12,525 nucleotides of DNA from the NCBI GenBank assembly GCA_030605045.1, contig JAUWBK010000011.1, positions 1 to 12,525 of the forward strand, written 5' to 3'. A model generated the notes under the pieces. It searched no databases. It was given only the letters and a program-made list of their open reading frames with translations, and had not been told where the DNA came from. Source of the stretch: Dehalococcoidia bacterium (GTDB lineage: Bacteria; Chloroflexota; Dehalococcoidia; Dehalococcoidales; RBG-16-60-22). This document shows, in pieces, positions 6,532-12,525 of the stretch. Numbering within the stretch: the stretch's first letter is position 1; every line of letters begins with the position of its first letter. A program made the translations under genes and the position numbers.

Positions 6532-8178
6532 TTAGTCCCCACTTTCAGGCGAAAGGGGTAACGGAGGTTGAGCCCCTTCACGCAGTACATCTTTCGCCAC
6601 GCCAATGAAATCACGGAACAGGGGGTGAGGGCGGTTAGGGCGAGAGCCAAATTCAGGATGGAATTGGCAACTTACCATCCAGGGATGGTTGGCCAGCTCG
6701 CAGATTTCAACCAATTTATTGTCAGGGGATAGCCCACTGTAAATCATGCCCGCCTCATGTAGCGGAGTGCGAAATTGATTGTTAAATTCAAAGCGGTGTC
6801 GGTGGCGCTCGTAAATCAGACTCTGTCCATAAGCGCGTGCGACACGGCTGTCTGGGAGTAGTTGACAGGGGTAATTACCTAGACGCATGGTGCCTCCCTT
6901 ATTTTCTAGGTTCTTTTGTTCGGGGAGGAGGTCAATAACCGGATAGGGAGTATCAGGATTAAACTCGGTGGAATTTGGCTCAGTTGAGTTTAGGGTGTAG
7001 CGGGCAAACTCAATTACCATAACCTGCAGTCCCAGGCACAACCCCAGGTAAGGAATTTCATTGGTTCGGGCATAGCTGGCTGCTTTGACCATGCCTTCGA
7101 TGCCTCTGATGCCAAAGCCGCCGGGGACAATAATACCCTGGGCGGAGCGTAGTAAAGCATCGCTGCCGTCTTGTTCTAGGTCCTCAGAGCGAACCCAGAA
7201 CAGATTAAGCTCTCTATTATGATAGAGGGCAGCGTGACGCAACGCCTCACGAACTGAGAAGTAGGCGTCGGTTAATTCAACATATTTGCCAACCAGGGCG
7301 ATATTAACTGGCTCATGGGGTGTTTTGAGGCGCTCCACTAGTTCCCGCCACTGGTTTAGGTCAGCTCGGCGTGCCTTAAGACCAAGCTTATCAACAATTA
7401 GCTGCCCTAATCCCGATTCTTCCAGAAGTAGAGGTATCTCGTAGATGGTGGGTACCGTGGGCAGGGGAATGACGGCTTGCTGTTCCACGTCGCAGAACAG
7501 CGATATTTTATCCCTTAGCCCATCCGGAATTGGAAAGTCGCTGCGGCAGATAATGATGTCAGGCTGAATACCAATTCGGCGTAGCTCATTAACACTATGC
7601 TGGGTAGGCTTGGTCTTCAGCTCCTGAGTCGAGCTGAGATAGGGGAGTAAGGTAACGTGAACATAAAGCACATTGTCTCTCCCAACATCATTCCTCATCT
7701 GTCTGATGGCTTCAAGAAAAGGCTGTCCCTCAATATCACCCACGGTGCCGCCTACTTCAATAAGAATGACATCAGCCTGAGATTGCTGGGCTAATCGCTT
7801 GAAACGTTCCTTTATCTCAGTAGTAACATGAGGCACCACCTGGATAGTGCCGCCGAGGAAATCGCCCCGCCTCTCCTTGGCAATAACGGCGCTATAGATT
7901 TGCCCTGAGGTAACGTTGGAATCGGCAGTAAAGTCAACGTCGATGAAGCGCTCGTAGTTACCTAGGTCAAGGTCAGTCTCCGCACCATCCTGAGTAACAA
8001 ATACCTCCCCATGCTGGTAAGGAGACATTGTGCCCGGGTCAACATTGAGGTAGGGGTCTAGCTTCTGAACCGAAACACTGATTTGGCGACTCTTCAGAAT
8101 GTTGCCCATAGAAGCGACAGTTATGCCCTTGCCAACTGAACTAACTACACCACCAGTAACAAAGATATACTTTGACAT
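6532..8178 (-). CDS. pyrG: CTP synthase
   Basis: CTP synthase aminates UTP to CTP using ATP and glutamine-derived ammonia, the last step of pyrimidine nucleotide synthesis. The N-terminal amidoligase domain starts MSKYIFVTGGVVSSVGKG with its P-loop and contains VGGTVGDIEG near 142-151 and KTKPTQHSV near 188-196. The glutaminase domain (about 290-535) has the oxyanion region PGGFGIRG (352-359), nucleophile C381 in GLCLG, and the His/Glu pair in FHPEFGSRP (H507, E509). I chose ATG 8178 (548 residues) because family members start at this MSKYIFVTGG; a TTG at 8190 would add four residues. The Shine-Dalgarno site is weak. A short duplicated NSTEP/NSTEF stretch (about 397-406) lies in a variable loop. 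It is the first gene of a run with tal, rho and stt3, driven by tandem promoters about 120-175 nt upstream. Confidence 0.97.
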   Translation of the reverse strand: MSKYIFVTGGVVSSVGKGITVASMGNILKSRQISVSVQKLDPYLNVDPGTMSPYQHGEVFVTQDGAETDLDLGNYERFIDVDFTADSNVTSGQIYSAVIAKERRGDFLGGTIQVVPHVTTEIKERFKRLAQQSQADVILIEVGGTVGDIEGQPFLEAIRQMRNDVGRDNVLYVHVTLLPYLSSTQELKTKPTQHSVNELRRIGIQPDIIICRSDFPIPDGLRDKISLFCDVEQQAVIPLPTVPTIYEIPLLLEESGLGQLIVDKLGLKARRADLNQWRELVERLKTPHEPVNIALVGKYVELTDAYFSVREALRHAALYHNRELNLFWVRSEDLEQDGSDALLRSAQGIIVPGGFGIRGIEGMVKAASYARTNEIPYLGLCLGLQVMVIEFARYTLNSTEPNSTEFNPDTPYPVIDLLPEQKNLENKGGTMRLGNYPCQLLPDSRVARAYGQSLIYERHRHRFEFNNQFRTPLHEAGMIYSGLSPDNKLVEICELANHPWMVSCQFHPEFGSRPNRPHPLFRDFIGVAKDVLREGAQPPLPLSPESGD

Positions 8179-8298
8179 ACGGGAAACCAAACTCTAAAGC
8201 ATCCAGAAAAACCTTTGATTTTCTTGGTAGCCTATTAAGAATTGAGGCTGAGCTTCAGCAACAAATAGCATCAAGTTTCTGAGGAATGCTCTTTGTAC

Positions 8299-8328
8299 TT
8301 TATATATAGAAATATTCTTAAGTGTCAA
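8299..8328 (-). promoter_or_regulatory. Downstream tandem pyrG promoter
   Basis: A second minus-strand TTGACA (8328-8323) is followed after 18 nt by TATAAA (8304-8299, 5 of 6). An overlapping TATATA at a 16-nt spacing is an alternative. The predicted start is near 8292, about 115 nt before pyrG, which makes a tandem pair with the upstream promoter. Confidence 0.7.
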
Positions 8329-8356
8329 ATTTTTAGTGGGGGAGTTTTCTTTACAT

Positions 8357-8385
8357 ATTATAAAGATATGAATATAAATTGTCAA
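8357..8385 (-). promoter_or_regulatory. Upstream pyrG promoter, perfect sigma-70 consensus
   Basis: On the minus strand TTGACA (8385-8380) is separated by exactly 17 nt from TATAAT (8362-8357), so both hexamers and the spacer match consensus. The predicted start is near 8350, giving a leader of about 170 nt ahead of pyrG. Confidence 0.85.
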
Positions 8386-8434
8386 GTTTTTATATTCCTC
8401 TCGGTGTTGAGAGAGCTCTGGCAGACAAACTCGG

Positions 8435-8457
8435 CGGCTAAGAGGTGAGGTTAGCCG
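8435..8457. repeat. Inverted repeat upstream of the prs -10 element
   Basis: CGGCTAA (8435-8441) and TTAGCCG (8451-8457) form a perfect 7-bp inverted repeat around a 9-nt centre. It occupies the place where the prs -35 box would be, 10 bp upstream of the -10. No T-tract follows it and it lies upstream of the predicted start, so an operator for a DNA-binding regulator is more likely than a terminator. The regulator is unknown. Confidence 0.45.
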
Positions 8458-8464
8458 GCAATAG

Positions 8465-8473
8465 TGCTATAAT
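8465..8473 (+). promoter_or_regulatory. prs promoter with extended -10
   Basis: TGCTATAAT (8465-8473) is a perfect -10 hexamer with the upstream TG of an extended -10 promoter. The -35 region at 17-nt spacing reads GTGAGG and is poor, which is typical of extended -10 promoters. The predicted start near 8480 gives a leader of about 35 nt. Confidence 0.7.
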
Positions 8474-8498
8474 TTATACTGAATCAAAAGTTATCTTT

Positions 8499-8523
8499 AA
8501 AGGAGATAATGGCCAATGGATGA
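8499..8523 (+). promoter_or_regulatory. prs ribosome binding site with overlapping 4-codon ORF
   Basis: AAAGGAGA (8499-8506) is a strong Shine-Dalgarno site, with GGAG 10 nt before the prs ATG at 8516. A closer, out-of-frame ATG at 8509 encodes Met-Ala-Asn-Gly and stops at 8521-8523, so this mini-ORF spans the prs start codon. It may lower initiation or re-feed it onto prs; use of either start is untested. Confidence 0.45.
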
Positions 8524-9454
8524 ATTAAAGGTGTTCACCGGTAATGCTCACCCGGTGCTAGCTCAGGCGGTTGTTGAATACTTGGGTATACCCTTGGGTA
8601 AGAGTGAGGTCTTTCAATTCAGTAATGAGAATATCTTTGTGCGTATTCTGGAAAATGTTCGCCAGCGGGATACCTTTGTCATTCAGCCGCTCAGTTCCCC
8701 GGTCAATGCTAATCTGGTTGAGCTACTCATTATGCTTGACGCTCTGAAGAGGGCATCAGCCGGACGGATTACAGCCGTAATCCCTTATTATGGTTATGGG
8801 CGCACTGATAAGAAGGACCAACCCCGGGTGCCGATCACCGCCAGACTCATCGCTGACCTGCTTACGGTAGCTGGGGCTAATCGGCTGCTGACGGTAGATT
8901 TGCATGCGGCGCAGATTCAGGGTTTCTTTAACATACCAGTGGATGAGCTGACCGCGCTTAATTTATTGGCTAATTACTTTGCCGAAAGAGATTTTGATGA
9001 CTTGGTGGTAGTTGCCACTGATATCGGCATCAGCAAACGGGCACGTGACCTGGCTGAAAAACTTAACGCGCCATTGGCGATTATGGAAAAAAGACGAGCG
9101 GGTAACGTTGACCAGGCGGAGACGCTAAATGTCATCGGTGAAGTAGAGGGCAGAGTAGCTCTCACTCTGGATGACGAAATAGACACTGGTGGCTCTCTGG
9201 TGAATGTTGTCTCTACTCTAAAAGAGCAGGGGGTGAAAGAAGTATATGCCTGTTGCAGCCATCCGATTTTCTCCGATTCTGCTATTCAGAGAATAACTTC
9301 GTGTCCGGTGAAAGAGGTGGTCGTCACGGATACCGTTCCCATTAAAGATAATGAGAAATTAGATAAGATTACCGTTCTGTCGATGGCACCATTGCTGGGG
9401 GAAGCTATCCATCGCATTCATACCGGACTATCGATAGGAGCTATGTTTGAGTAA
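8516..9454 (+). CDS. prs: Ribose-phosphate pyrophosphokinase (PRPP synthetase)
   Basis: This enzyme transfers pyrophosphate from ATP to ribose-5-phosphate to give PRPP, the precursor of purines, pyrimidines, NAD, His and Trp. At 312 residues it is the usual length. It starts MDELKVFTGNAHPVLAQ, aligning with other family starts. Motifs are PYYGYGRTDKKDQPRVPITARL at about 90-111 (ATP-binding loop), DLHAAQIQGFF at 128-138, KRR at 192-194 in the flexible catalytic loop, and the PRPP/ribose-5-phosphate loop DDEIDTGGS at 219-227. That loop differs from the common DDMIDTAGT, and ATDIGISKRAR (167-177) differs from the common SPDxGGxxRAR. The fold and metal-binding His and Asp positions are retained, so activity is expected. 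It is the first gene of the rightward unit, divergent from pyrG, and overlaps the next gene by 8 nt. Confidence 0.95.
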   Translation: MDELKVFTGNAHPVLAQAVVEYLGIPLGKSEVFQFSNENIFVRILENVRQRDTFVIQPLSSPVNANLVELLIMLDALKRASAGRITAVIPYYGYGRTDKKDQPRVPITARLIADLLTVAGANRLLTVDLHAAQIQGFFNIPVDELTALNLLANYFAERDFDDLVVVATDIGISKRARDLAEKLNAPLAIMEKRRAGNVDQAETLNVIGEVEGRVALTLDDEIDTGGSLVNVVSTLKEQGVKEVYACCSHPIFSDSAIQRITSCPVKEVVVTDTVPIKDNEKLDKITVLSMAPLLGEAIHRIHTGLSIGAMFE

Positions 9455-9692
9455 ACCAGGTGTAAATAAACCTGAGAAGATGGTGGCAGTGTATCGGGCA
9501 GTCGGTGAGGCAGAAGCCCGGATTATCAAGGGTATACTTGAAAGCCATGGGATAACTTGCTTCCTGAAATCAAATGCCGCGCCTTCGGTACACATGTTTG
9601 CTGTTGATGGCATGGGTGAGGTCAAGATTATGGTCTGGGAGGGAGTGGCCGGGAAAGCCAGAGAGCTGATTGAGGGAGAAGGTAATGCTTAA
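9447..9692 (+). CDS. DUF2007-family small protein
   Basis: This 81-residue soluble protein resembles the DUF2007 family, sometimes called putative signal-transducing proteins; no firm biochemical role is known to me. Family-like features are VAVYRAVGEAEARIIKGILESHGI (about 13-36), a central variable loop, then GEVKIMVWEGVAGKARELI (57-75). The pattern is that of a ferredoxin-like or ACT-like small fold with no catalytic residues. Start TTG 9447 is supported by AGGAG at 9436-9440, spaced 6 nt; the alternative ATG 9480 would remove 11 residues that look non-conserved and has a poorer site. The gene overlaps prs by 8 nt at its start and secA by 8 nt at its end, so it is co-transcribed and probably translationally coupled on both sides. 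Confidence 0.8.
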   Translation: MSKPGVNKPEKMVAVYRAVGEAEARIIKGILESHGITCFLKSNAAPSVHMFAVDGMGEVKIMVWEGVAGKARELIEGEGNA

Positions 9693-12327
9693 ATGGCTGA
9701 GCGGACTCATTGATTCTAATGAGAAAGAACTGAAACGTCTGCTGCCGATAGTAGACCGGATAAATAAGTTTGAGCCTGAGTTTGAGAAGCTCAGCGACGC
9801 TGAACTGCGGGCTAAGACGGACGAGTTTAAGGGTAGGCTTAAAGCCGGTAGCTCGCTTGATGACCTTTTGCCGGAAGCTTTTACTGCTGTGCGTGAAGCG
9901 GCTAAGCGGACTATCGGTCAGCGCCACTTTGATGTCCAGTTGATGGGAGGGGTTGTCCTTTACCAGGGCAAAATTGCTGAAATGAAGACCGGTGAGGGTA
10001 AAACTTTGGTGGCCACTCTTCCTCTTTACCTGAACTCACTTACCGGTCAGGGATGTCACCTGGTTACGGTTAATGATTATTTGGCCCGGCGAGACCCTTA
10101 CTGGATGGGTTCGATTTACCATGCCTTAGGGGTAAGTGTCGCCAGCATTTACCCCCAGCAGACCCCGGATGAGCATCAACCATCCCGCCTTTATGACCCT
10201 GATTATGACTCTGGGGATAGCCGGTGGCACCATTTCCGCCCCATTCCCCGAAAGGAGGCTTATGAAGCCGATATTACCTATGGCACCAGCAGTGAGTTCG
10301 GTTTTGACTACTTGCGGGATAATATGGTTATGGACCTGTCCCAGTGTGTGCAACATAGCTTAAACTACGCCATCGTTGACGAGGTTGATAATCTCCTGAT
10401 TGATGAAGCCCGCACTCCACTTATCATCAGTGGACCGGCGGAGGAGTCAGGGCAGATATATCAAGTGTTTGCTCGGCTTGTCCCCCGCCTGCGTTCAGGC
10501 GTGGACTATGTCGTCGATGAAAAGGAACGGAACGTAAACCTGACCGATGTTGGTGTCAGTAATCTGGAGGGAATGCTGAGGAGGGAAGGATTATTAAAGT
10601 CCCCCAATCTCTATGACCCGGTAAACTATGCCCTGACTCGCTATCTGGAAAGTGCCCTTAAAGCCCAGGTGCTGTTTAAGCGAGACCGCGACTATGTTGT
10701 CAAAGATGGTGAGGTTATCATTGTTGACGAGTTCACCGGCCGGCTGATGTTTGGTCGCCGTTACTCCGAGGGGCTGCATCAGGCAATCGAAGCTAGAGAG
10801 CATGTCAAGGTTCAGCGGGAGACCATGACCTTTGCCACCATTACCATTCAGAACTACTTCCGTATGTACCAGAAACTGGCCGGGATGACCGGCACTGCTA
10901 TCACTGAAGCTGAGGAGTTTCACAAGATATATAATCTTGAGGTGGTGGTCGTTCCCACTCATAAGCCGATGATTCGCGAGGACTTTCCCGACCAGATTTA
11001 CAAAGATGAGAAGGCAAAATTCCGCGCCGTGGCGCGTGAGATTGAGCAGCTTTACCAAGAAAGCCGTCCGGTGCTGATTGGCACCGTATCCATTGAAAAG
11101 TCAGAGTTGTTGAGCGACCTCTTAAAGAGGAGGGGCGTTCCCCATCAGGTGCTTAATGCCAAGTATCATGAGAAAGAGGCAGGTATTATCGCTCGGGCGG
11201 GAGAGCCGGGGGCAGTAACGGTGGCTACCAATATGGCGGGACGTGGTGTTGATATTGTGCTGGGAGGGAGTCTTGATGGGCAAGGTGAAGCAGAATGGCA
11301 GGAGAAACACAATAAGATAATTGAACTTGGTGGACTTCACATTATTGGCACCGAGTGCCACGAGGCAAGGCGGATTGACAACCAGCTCCGGGGTAGGTCG
11401 GGACGACAGGGCGACCCGGGGAGCTCTCGCTTTTATGTGTCCTTGGAGGACGATGTTGTGCGGCGCTTTGGCGGTGACCGGATTAAAGGCATTATGGACT
11501 GGGCGGGCATGGATGAGGATACTCCCATTGAGAACAAACTGGTCAACCGCGCGATTGAAAGTTCTCAAGTCAGGGTTGAGGGCTTCCATTTTGATATGCG
11601 TAAGCACCTGGTAGAGTATGATGACGTGGTGAATAAGCACCGTGAGCTTATCTATAGTGAGCGGAAGAAGATACTGGGTGGCGCCGACCTCATGGCAAAC
11701 ATTCTGTCAATGGTTAGAGAAGAGATAAGAAGTACGGTCGCCACTCATCTTGCTGATGAGCATGGTCTCGGCTGGGACATAGACGGCTTGATAGCTGATA
11801 TTTCCACTGTTTTCCCCTTACCGCCAACATTGAAGGCTGGTGACTTTTTCGAGATGAAGCCGAGGCAGATTGAGGACAAGCTTATTGAGCTGGCTGAGGC
11901 TCAGTATGAGGAGCGGGAGAAGGCACTCGGTGCCGAAAATATGAGAGTACTGGAGCGGCTGGTGATGCTGCGCATCATGGACAACCTGTGGGTGGAGCAC
12001 CTGACGGCAATGGAGAATACGCGCCTTCAGGCGGGATGGCAGACTTTACGCCAGACGCGGGCGGTTGATGCCTATAAGCGTGAAGGGTACCAGCAGTTTC
12101 AAACGTTATTGGACACGATTCAGCATGATGTAGTTCATACCATATACCATGTGAGCATTGTCGAAAAGAAAGCTCCGGCACAAGCACCATCGCCAATGGC
12201 TCAGGCGGCTGGCCGTGCCGGTGGCGGAGGTAAGCAGCGGCAGAGGGTTGGTGGTAGGAAGATAGGCCGCAACGAGCCCTGCCCCTGCGGGAGTGGCAAG
12301 AAATACAAACACTGTTGCGGAAGGTGA
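9685..12327 (+). CDS. secA: Preprotein translocase ATPase SecA
   Basis: SecA is the peripheral membrane motor that pushes unfolded proteins through SecYEG. From ATG 9685 it is 880 residues. Motifs are Walker A MKTGEGKT (100-107), TVNDYLARRD near 128-137, YGTSSEFGFDYLRDNM near 199-214, DEAD-type DEVDNLLIDEARTPL (232-246), GMTGTAITEAEEF in the first half, and NMAGRGVDIVLGG and RRIDNQLRGRSGRQGDPGSS in the second motor domain. A Gly/Gln-rich linker leads to a C-terminal zinc-binding SEC-C motif (CPCGSGKKYKHCC). Compared with E. coli SecA there are about 25 extra residues around 154-193, and motif V has Val where Thr is usual (GRGVDI). ATG 9685 is supported by GAGGGAG at 9672-9678; a TTG at 9670 would add five residues. 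It overlaps the DUF2007 gene by 8 nt. Confidence 0.98.
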   Translation: MLKWLSGLIDSNEKELKRLLPIVDRINKFEPEFEKLSDAELRAKTDEFKGRLKAGSSLDDLLPEAFTAVREAAKRTIGQRHFDVQLMGGVVLYQGKIAEMKTGEGKTLVATLPLYLNSLTGQGCHLVTVNDYLARRDPYWMGSIYHALGVSVASIYPQQTPDEHQPSRLYDPDYDSGDSRWHHFRPIPRKEAYEADITYGTSSEFGFDYLRDNMVMDLSQCVQHSLNYAIVDEVDNLLIDEARTPLIISGPAEESGQIYQVFARLVPRLRSGVDYVVDEKERNVNLTDVGVSNLEGMLRREGLLKSPNLYDPVNYALTRYLESALKAQVLFKRDRDYVVKDGEVIIVDEFTGRLMFGRRYSEGLHQAIEAREHVKVQRETMTFATITIQNYFRMYQKLAGMTGTAITEAEEFHKIYNLEVVVVPTHKPMIREDFPDQIYKDEKAKFRAVAREIEQLYQESRPVLIGTVSIEKSELLSDLLKRRGVPHQVLNAKYHEKEAGIIARAGEPGAVTVATNMAGRGVDIVLGGSLDGQGEAEWQEKHNKIIELGGLHIIGTECHEARRIDNQLRGRSGRQGDPGSSRFYVSLEDDVVRRFGGDRIKGIMDWAGMDEDTPIENKLVNRAIESSQVRVEGFHFDMRKHLVEYDDVVNKHRELIYSERKKILGGADLMANILSMVREEIRSTVATHLADEHGLGWDIDGLIADISTVFPLPPTLKAGDFFEMKPRQIEDKLIELAEAQYEEREKALGAENMRVLERLVMLRIMDNLWVEHLTAMENTRLQAGWQTLRQTRAVDAYKREGYQQFQTLLDTIQHDVVHTIYHVSIVEKKAPAQAPSPMAQAAGRAGGGGKQRQRVGGRKIGRNEPCPCGSGKKYKHCCGR

Positions 12328-12334
12328 GATTATA

Positions 12335-12525
12335 ATGACCGACAAGGAATTGCAGCGGGTATCGAAAGAAGTATCTGCTGATATAGATAAGCTGTCTAAC
12401 CCGGATAGACCTTTGACCAAGGAAGAGGAAAGATACCGAGCCAAGCTTTTAAGGAGAAAGTACGTCCTTGATAGAATAAAGCAGGCCAGGGAGAAGAACC
12501 GCAAAGAGGATGAAATTTATAATTC
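12335..12525 (+). CDS. Charged hypothetical ORF, 5' part (runs off window)
   Basis: An open frame begins at ATG 12335 and has no stop before the window ends (63 codons visible). It starts MTDKELQRVSKEVSADI and is rich in Lys, Arg, Glu and Asp, with heptad-like helical character and no membrane segment. AAGGTGA at 12321-12327, which overlaps the secA stop codon, is a good Shine-Dalgarno site spaced 7 nt from the ATG. The gene is therefore likely coupled to secA and the fourth member of the prs unit. I do not recognise the family from this fragment. Confidence 0.6.
   Translation, partial: MTDKELQRVSKEVSADIDKLSNPDRPLTKEEERYRAKLLRRKYVLDRIKQAREKNRKEDEIYN

Larger units (their letters stand above)
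8179..8515. other. Divergent regulatory region between pyrG and prs
   Basis: This 337-bp gene-free stretch separates two divergent units. The pyrG side (about 8290-8400) is strongly A+T-rich and holds two tandem minus-strand promoters. The prs side (about 8401-8465) is more G+C-rich and holds a dyad, followed by the plus-strand extended -10. The pyrG leader (about 8178-8350) contains only a weak 5-bp hairpin near 8240-8255 and no recognisable riboswitch or terminator. The predicted starts lack the GGG initiation run known for CTP-sensing reiterative control of pyrG in Firmicutes. Confidence 0.7.

Noticed and set aside
8240..8255. Short hairpin (GCTGA-AGC-TCAGC) in the pyrG leader as an attenuator
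   Set aside because: It has only 5 bp, with no T-run and no competing structure seen. That is too weak to call a terminator or riboswitch.
8341..8360. CTP-sensing reiterative initiation at pyrG as in Firmicutes
   Set aside because: That mechanism needs a GGG run at the transcription start. The predicted start region on the minus strand is A-rich, without G runs.
8194..8385. A 63-codon minus-strand frame upstream of pyrG, and a 25-codon sub-frame from ATG 8271 as a possible leader peptide
   Set aside because: The longer frame begins upstream of the predicted transcription starts and overlaps both promoters. The ATG 8271 sub-frame has no Shine-Dalgarno site, no regulatory codon run and no following attenuator hairpin.
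8412..8419. 8-bp palindrome AGAGCTCT in the divergent region
   Set aside because: It is short, does not extend, and is not aligned with a promoter element. It is likely chance.
10594..11058. A 154-codon minus-strand frame inside secA
   Set aside because: It is antisense to conserved SecA motifs and has no supporting start site or recognisable domain.
11122..11640. A 172-codon minus-strand frame inside secA
   Set aside because: It lies wholly within the clearly conserved secA coding frame, has no family resemblance and no ribosome binding site. It is a shadow frame.

Overview
The window reads as a bacterial chromosome segment dense with core genes and close to 50% G+C by eye. Its best fit is a member of the Dehalococcoidia (Chloroflexota) or a near relative. 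This placement is an inference from gene content: an archaeal-looking prephenate dehydrogenase beside pheA, an archaeal/AglB-type STT3 oligosaccharyltransferase in an otherwise bacterial set (Rho, SecA, PyrG, a DUF2007 protein), and consensus bacterial sigma-70-type promoters. No rRNA, tRNA, CRISPR array, insertion sequence or phage gene is visible.

Layout. (1) Positions 1-1503, plus strand: the 3' end of an aromatic amino acid operon, with a 5'-truncated prephenate dehydratase (pheA) followed at once by prephenate dehydrogenase (tyrA). (2) Positions 1507-1851, minus strand: a small unrecognised gene with its own promoter, convergent with tyrA and only 3 bp from it. (3) Positions 1937-8178, minus strand: a likely transcription unit in the order pyrG, tal (transaldolase of the FSA/TalC family), rho, stt3. 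It is read from two tandem near-perfect promoters at 8299-8385. (4) Positions 8179-8515: a divergent regulatory region carrying the pyrG promoters on one strand and an extended -10 promoter with a dyad symmetry for prs on the other. (5) Positions 8516-12525, plus strand: prs, a DUF2007 gene, secA and a 3'-truncated charged ORF, tightly packed with 8-nt overlaps at the first two junctions.

Function. The two divergent units place nucleotide synthesis genes back to back (PRPP synthetase and CTP synthase). Each unit continues into central machinery: pentose-phosphate carbon shuffling (transaldolase), transcription termination (Rho), protein export (SecA) and probable extracytoplasmic N-glycosylation (STT3). 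No gene end in the window shows a clear intrinsic terminator, which fits heavy use of Rho, but this is inference.

The most unusual content is the archaeal-type STT3, whose otherwise invariant WWDYG catalytic motif reads WVDYG. Other points worth a look are the Phe at the position that separates transaldolase from fructose-6-phosphate aldolase, two out-of-frame mini-ORFs straddling the prs and stt3 start codons, a palindrome on the -10 box of the small gene, a dyad upstream of the prs -10, and an insertion in SecA. I did not find a defence system or another clearly undescribed multi-gene system.
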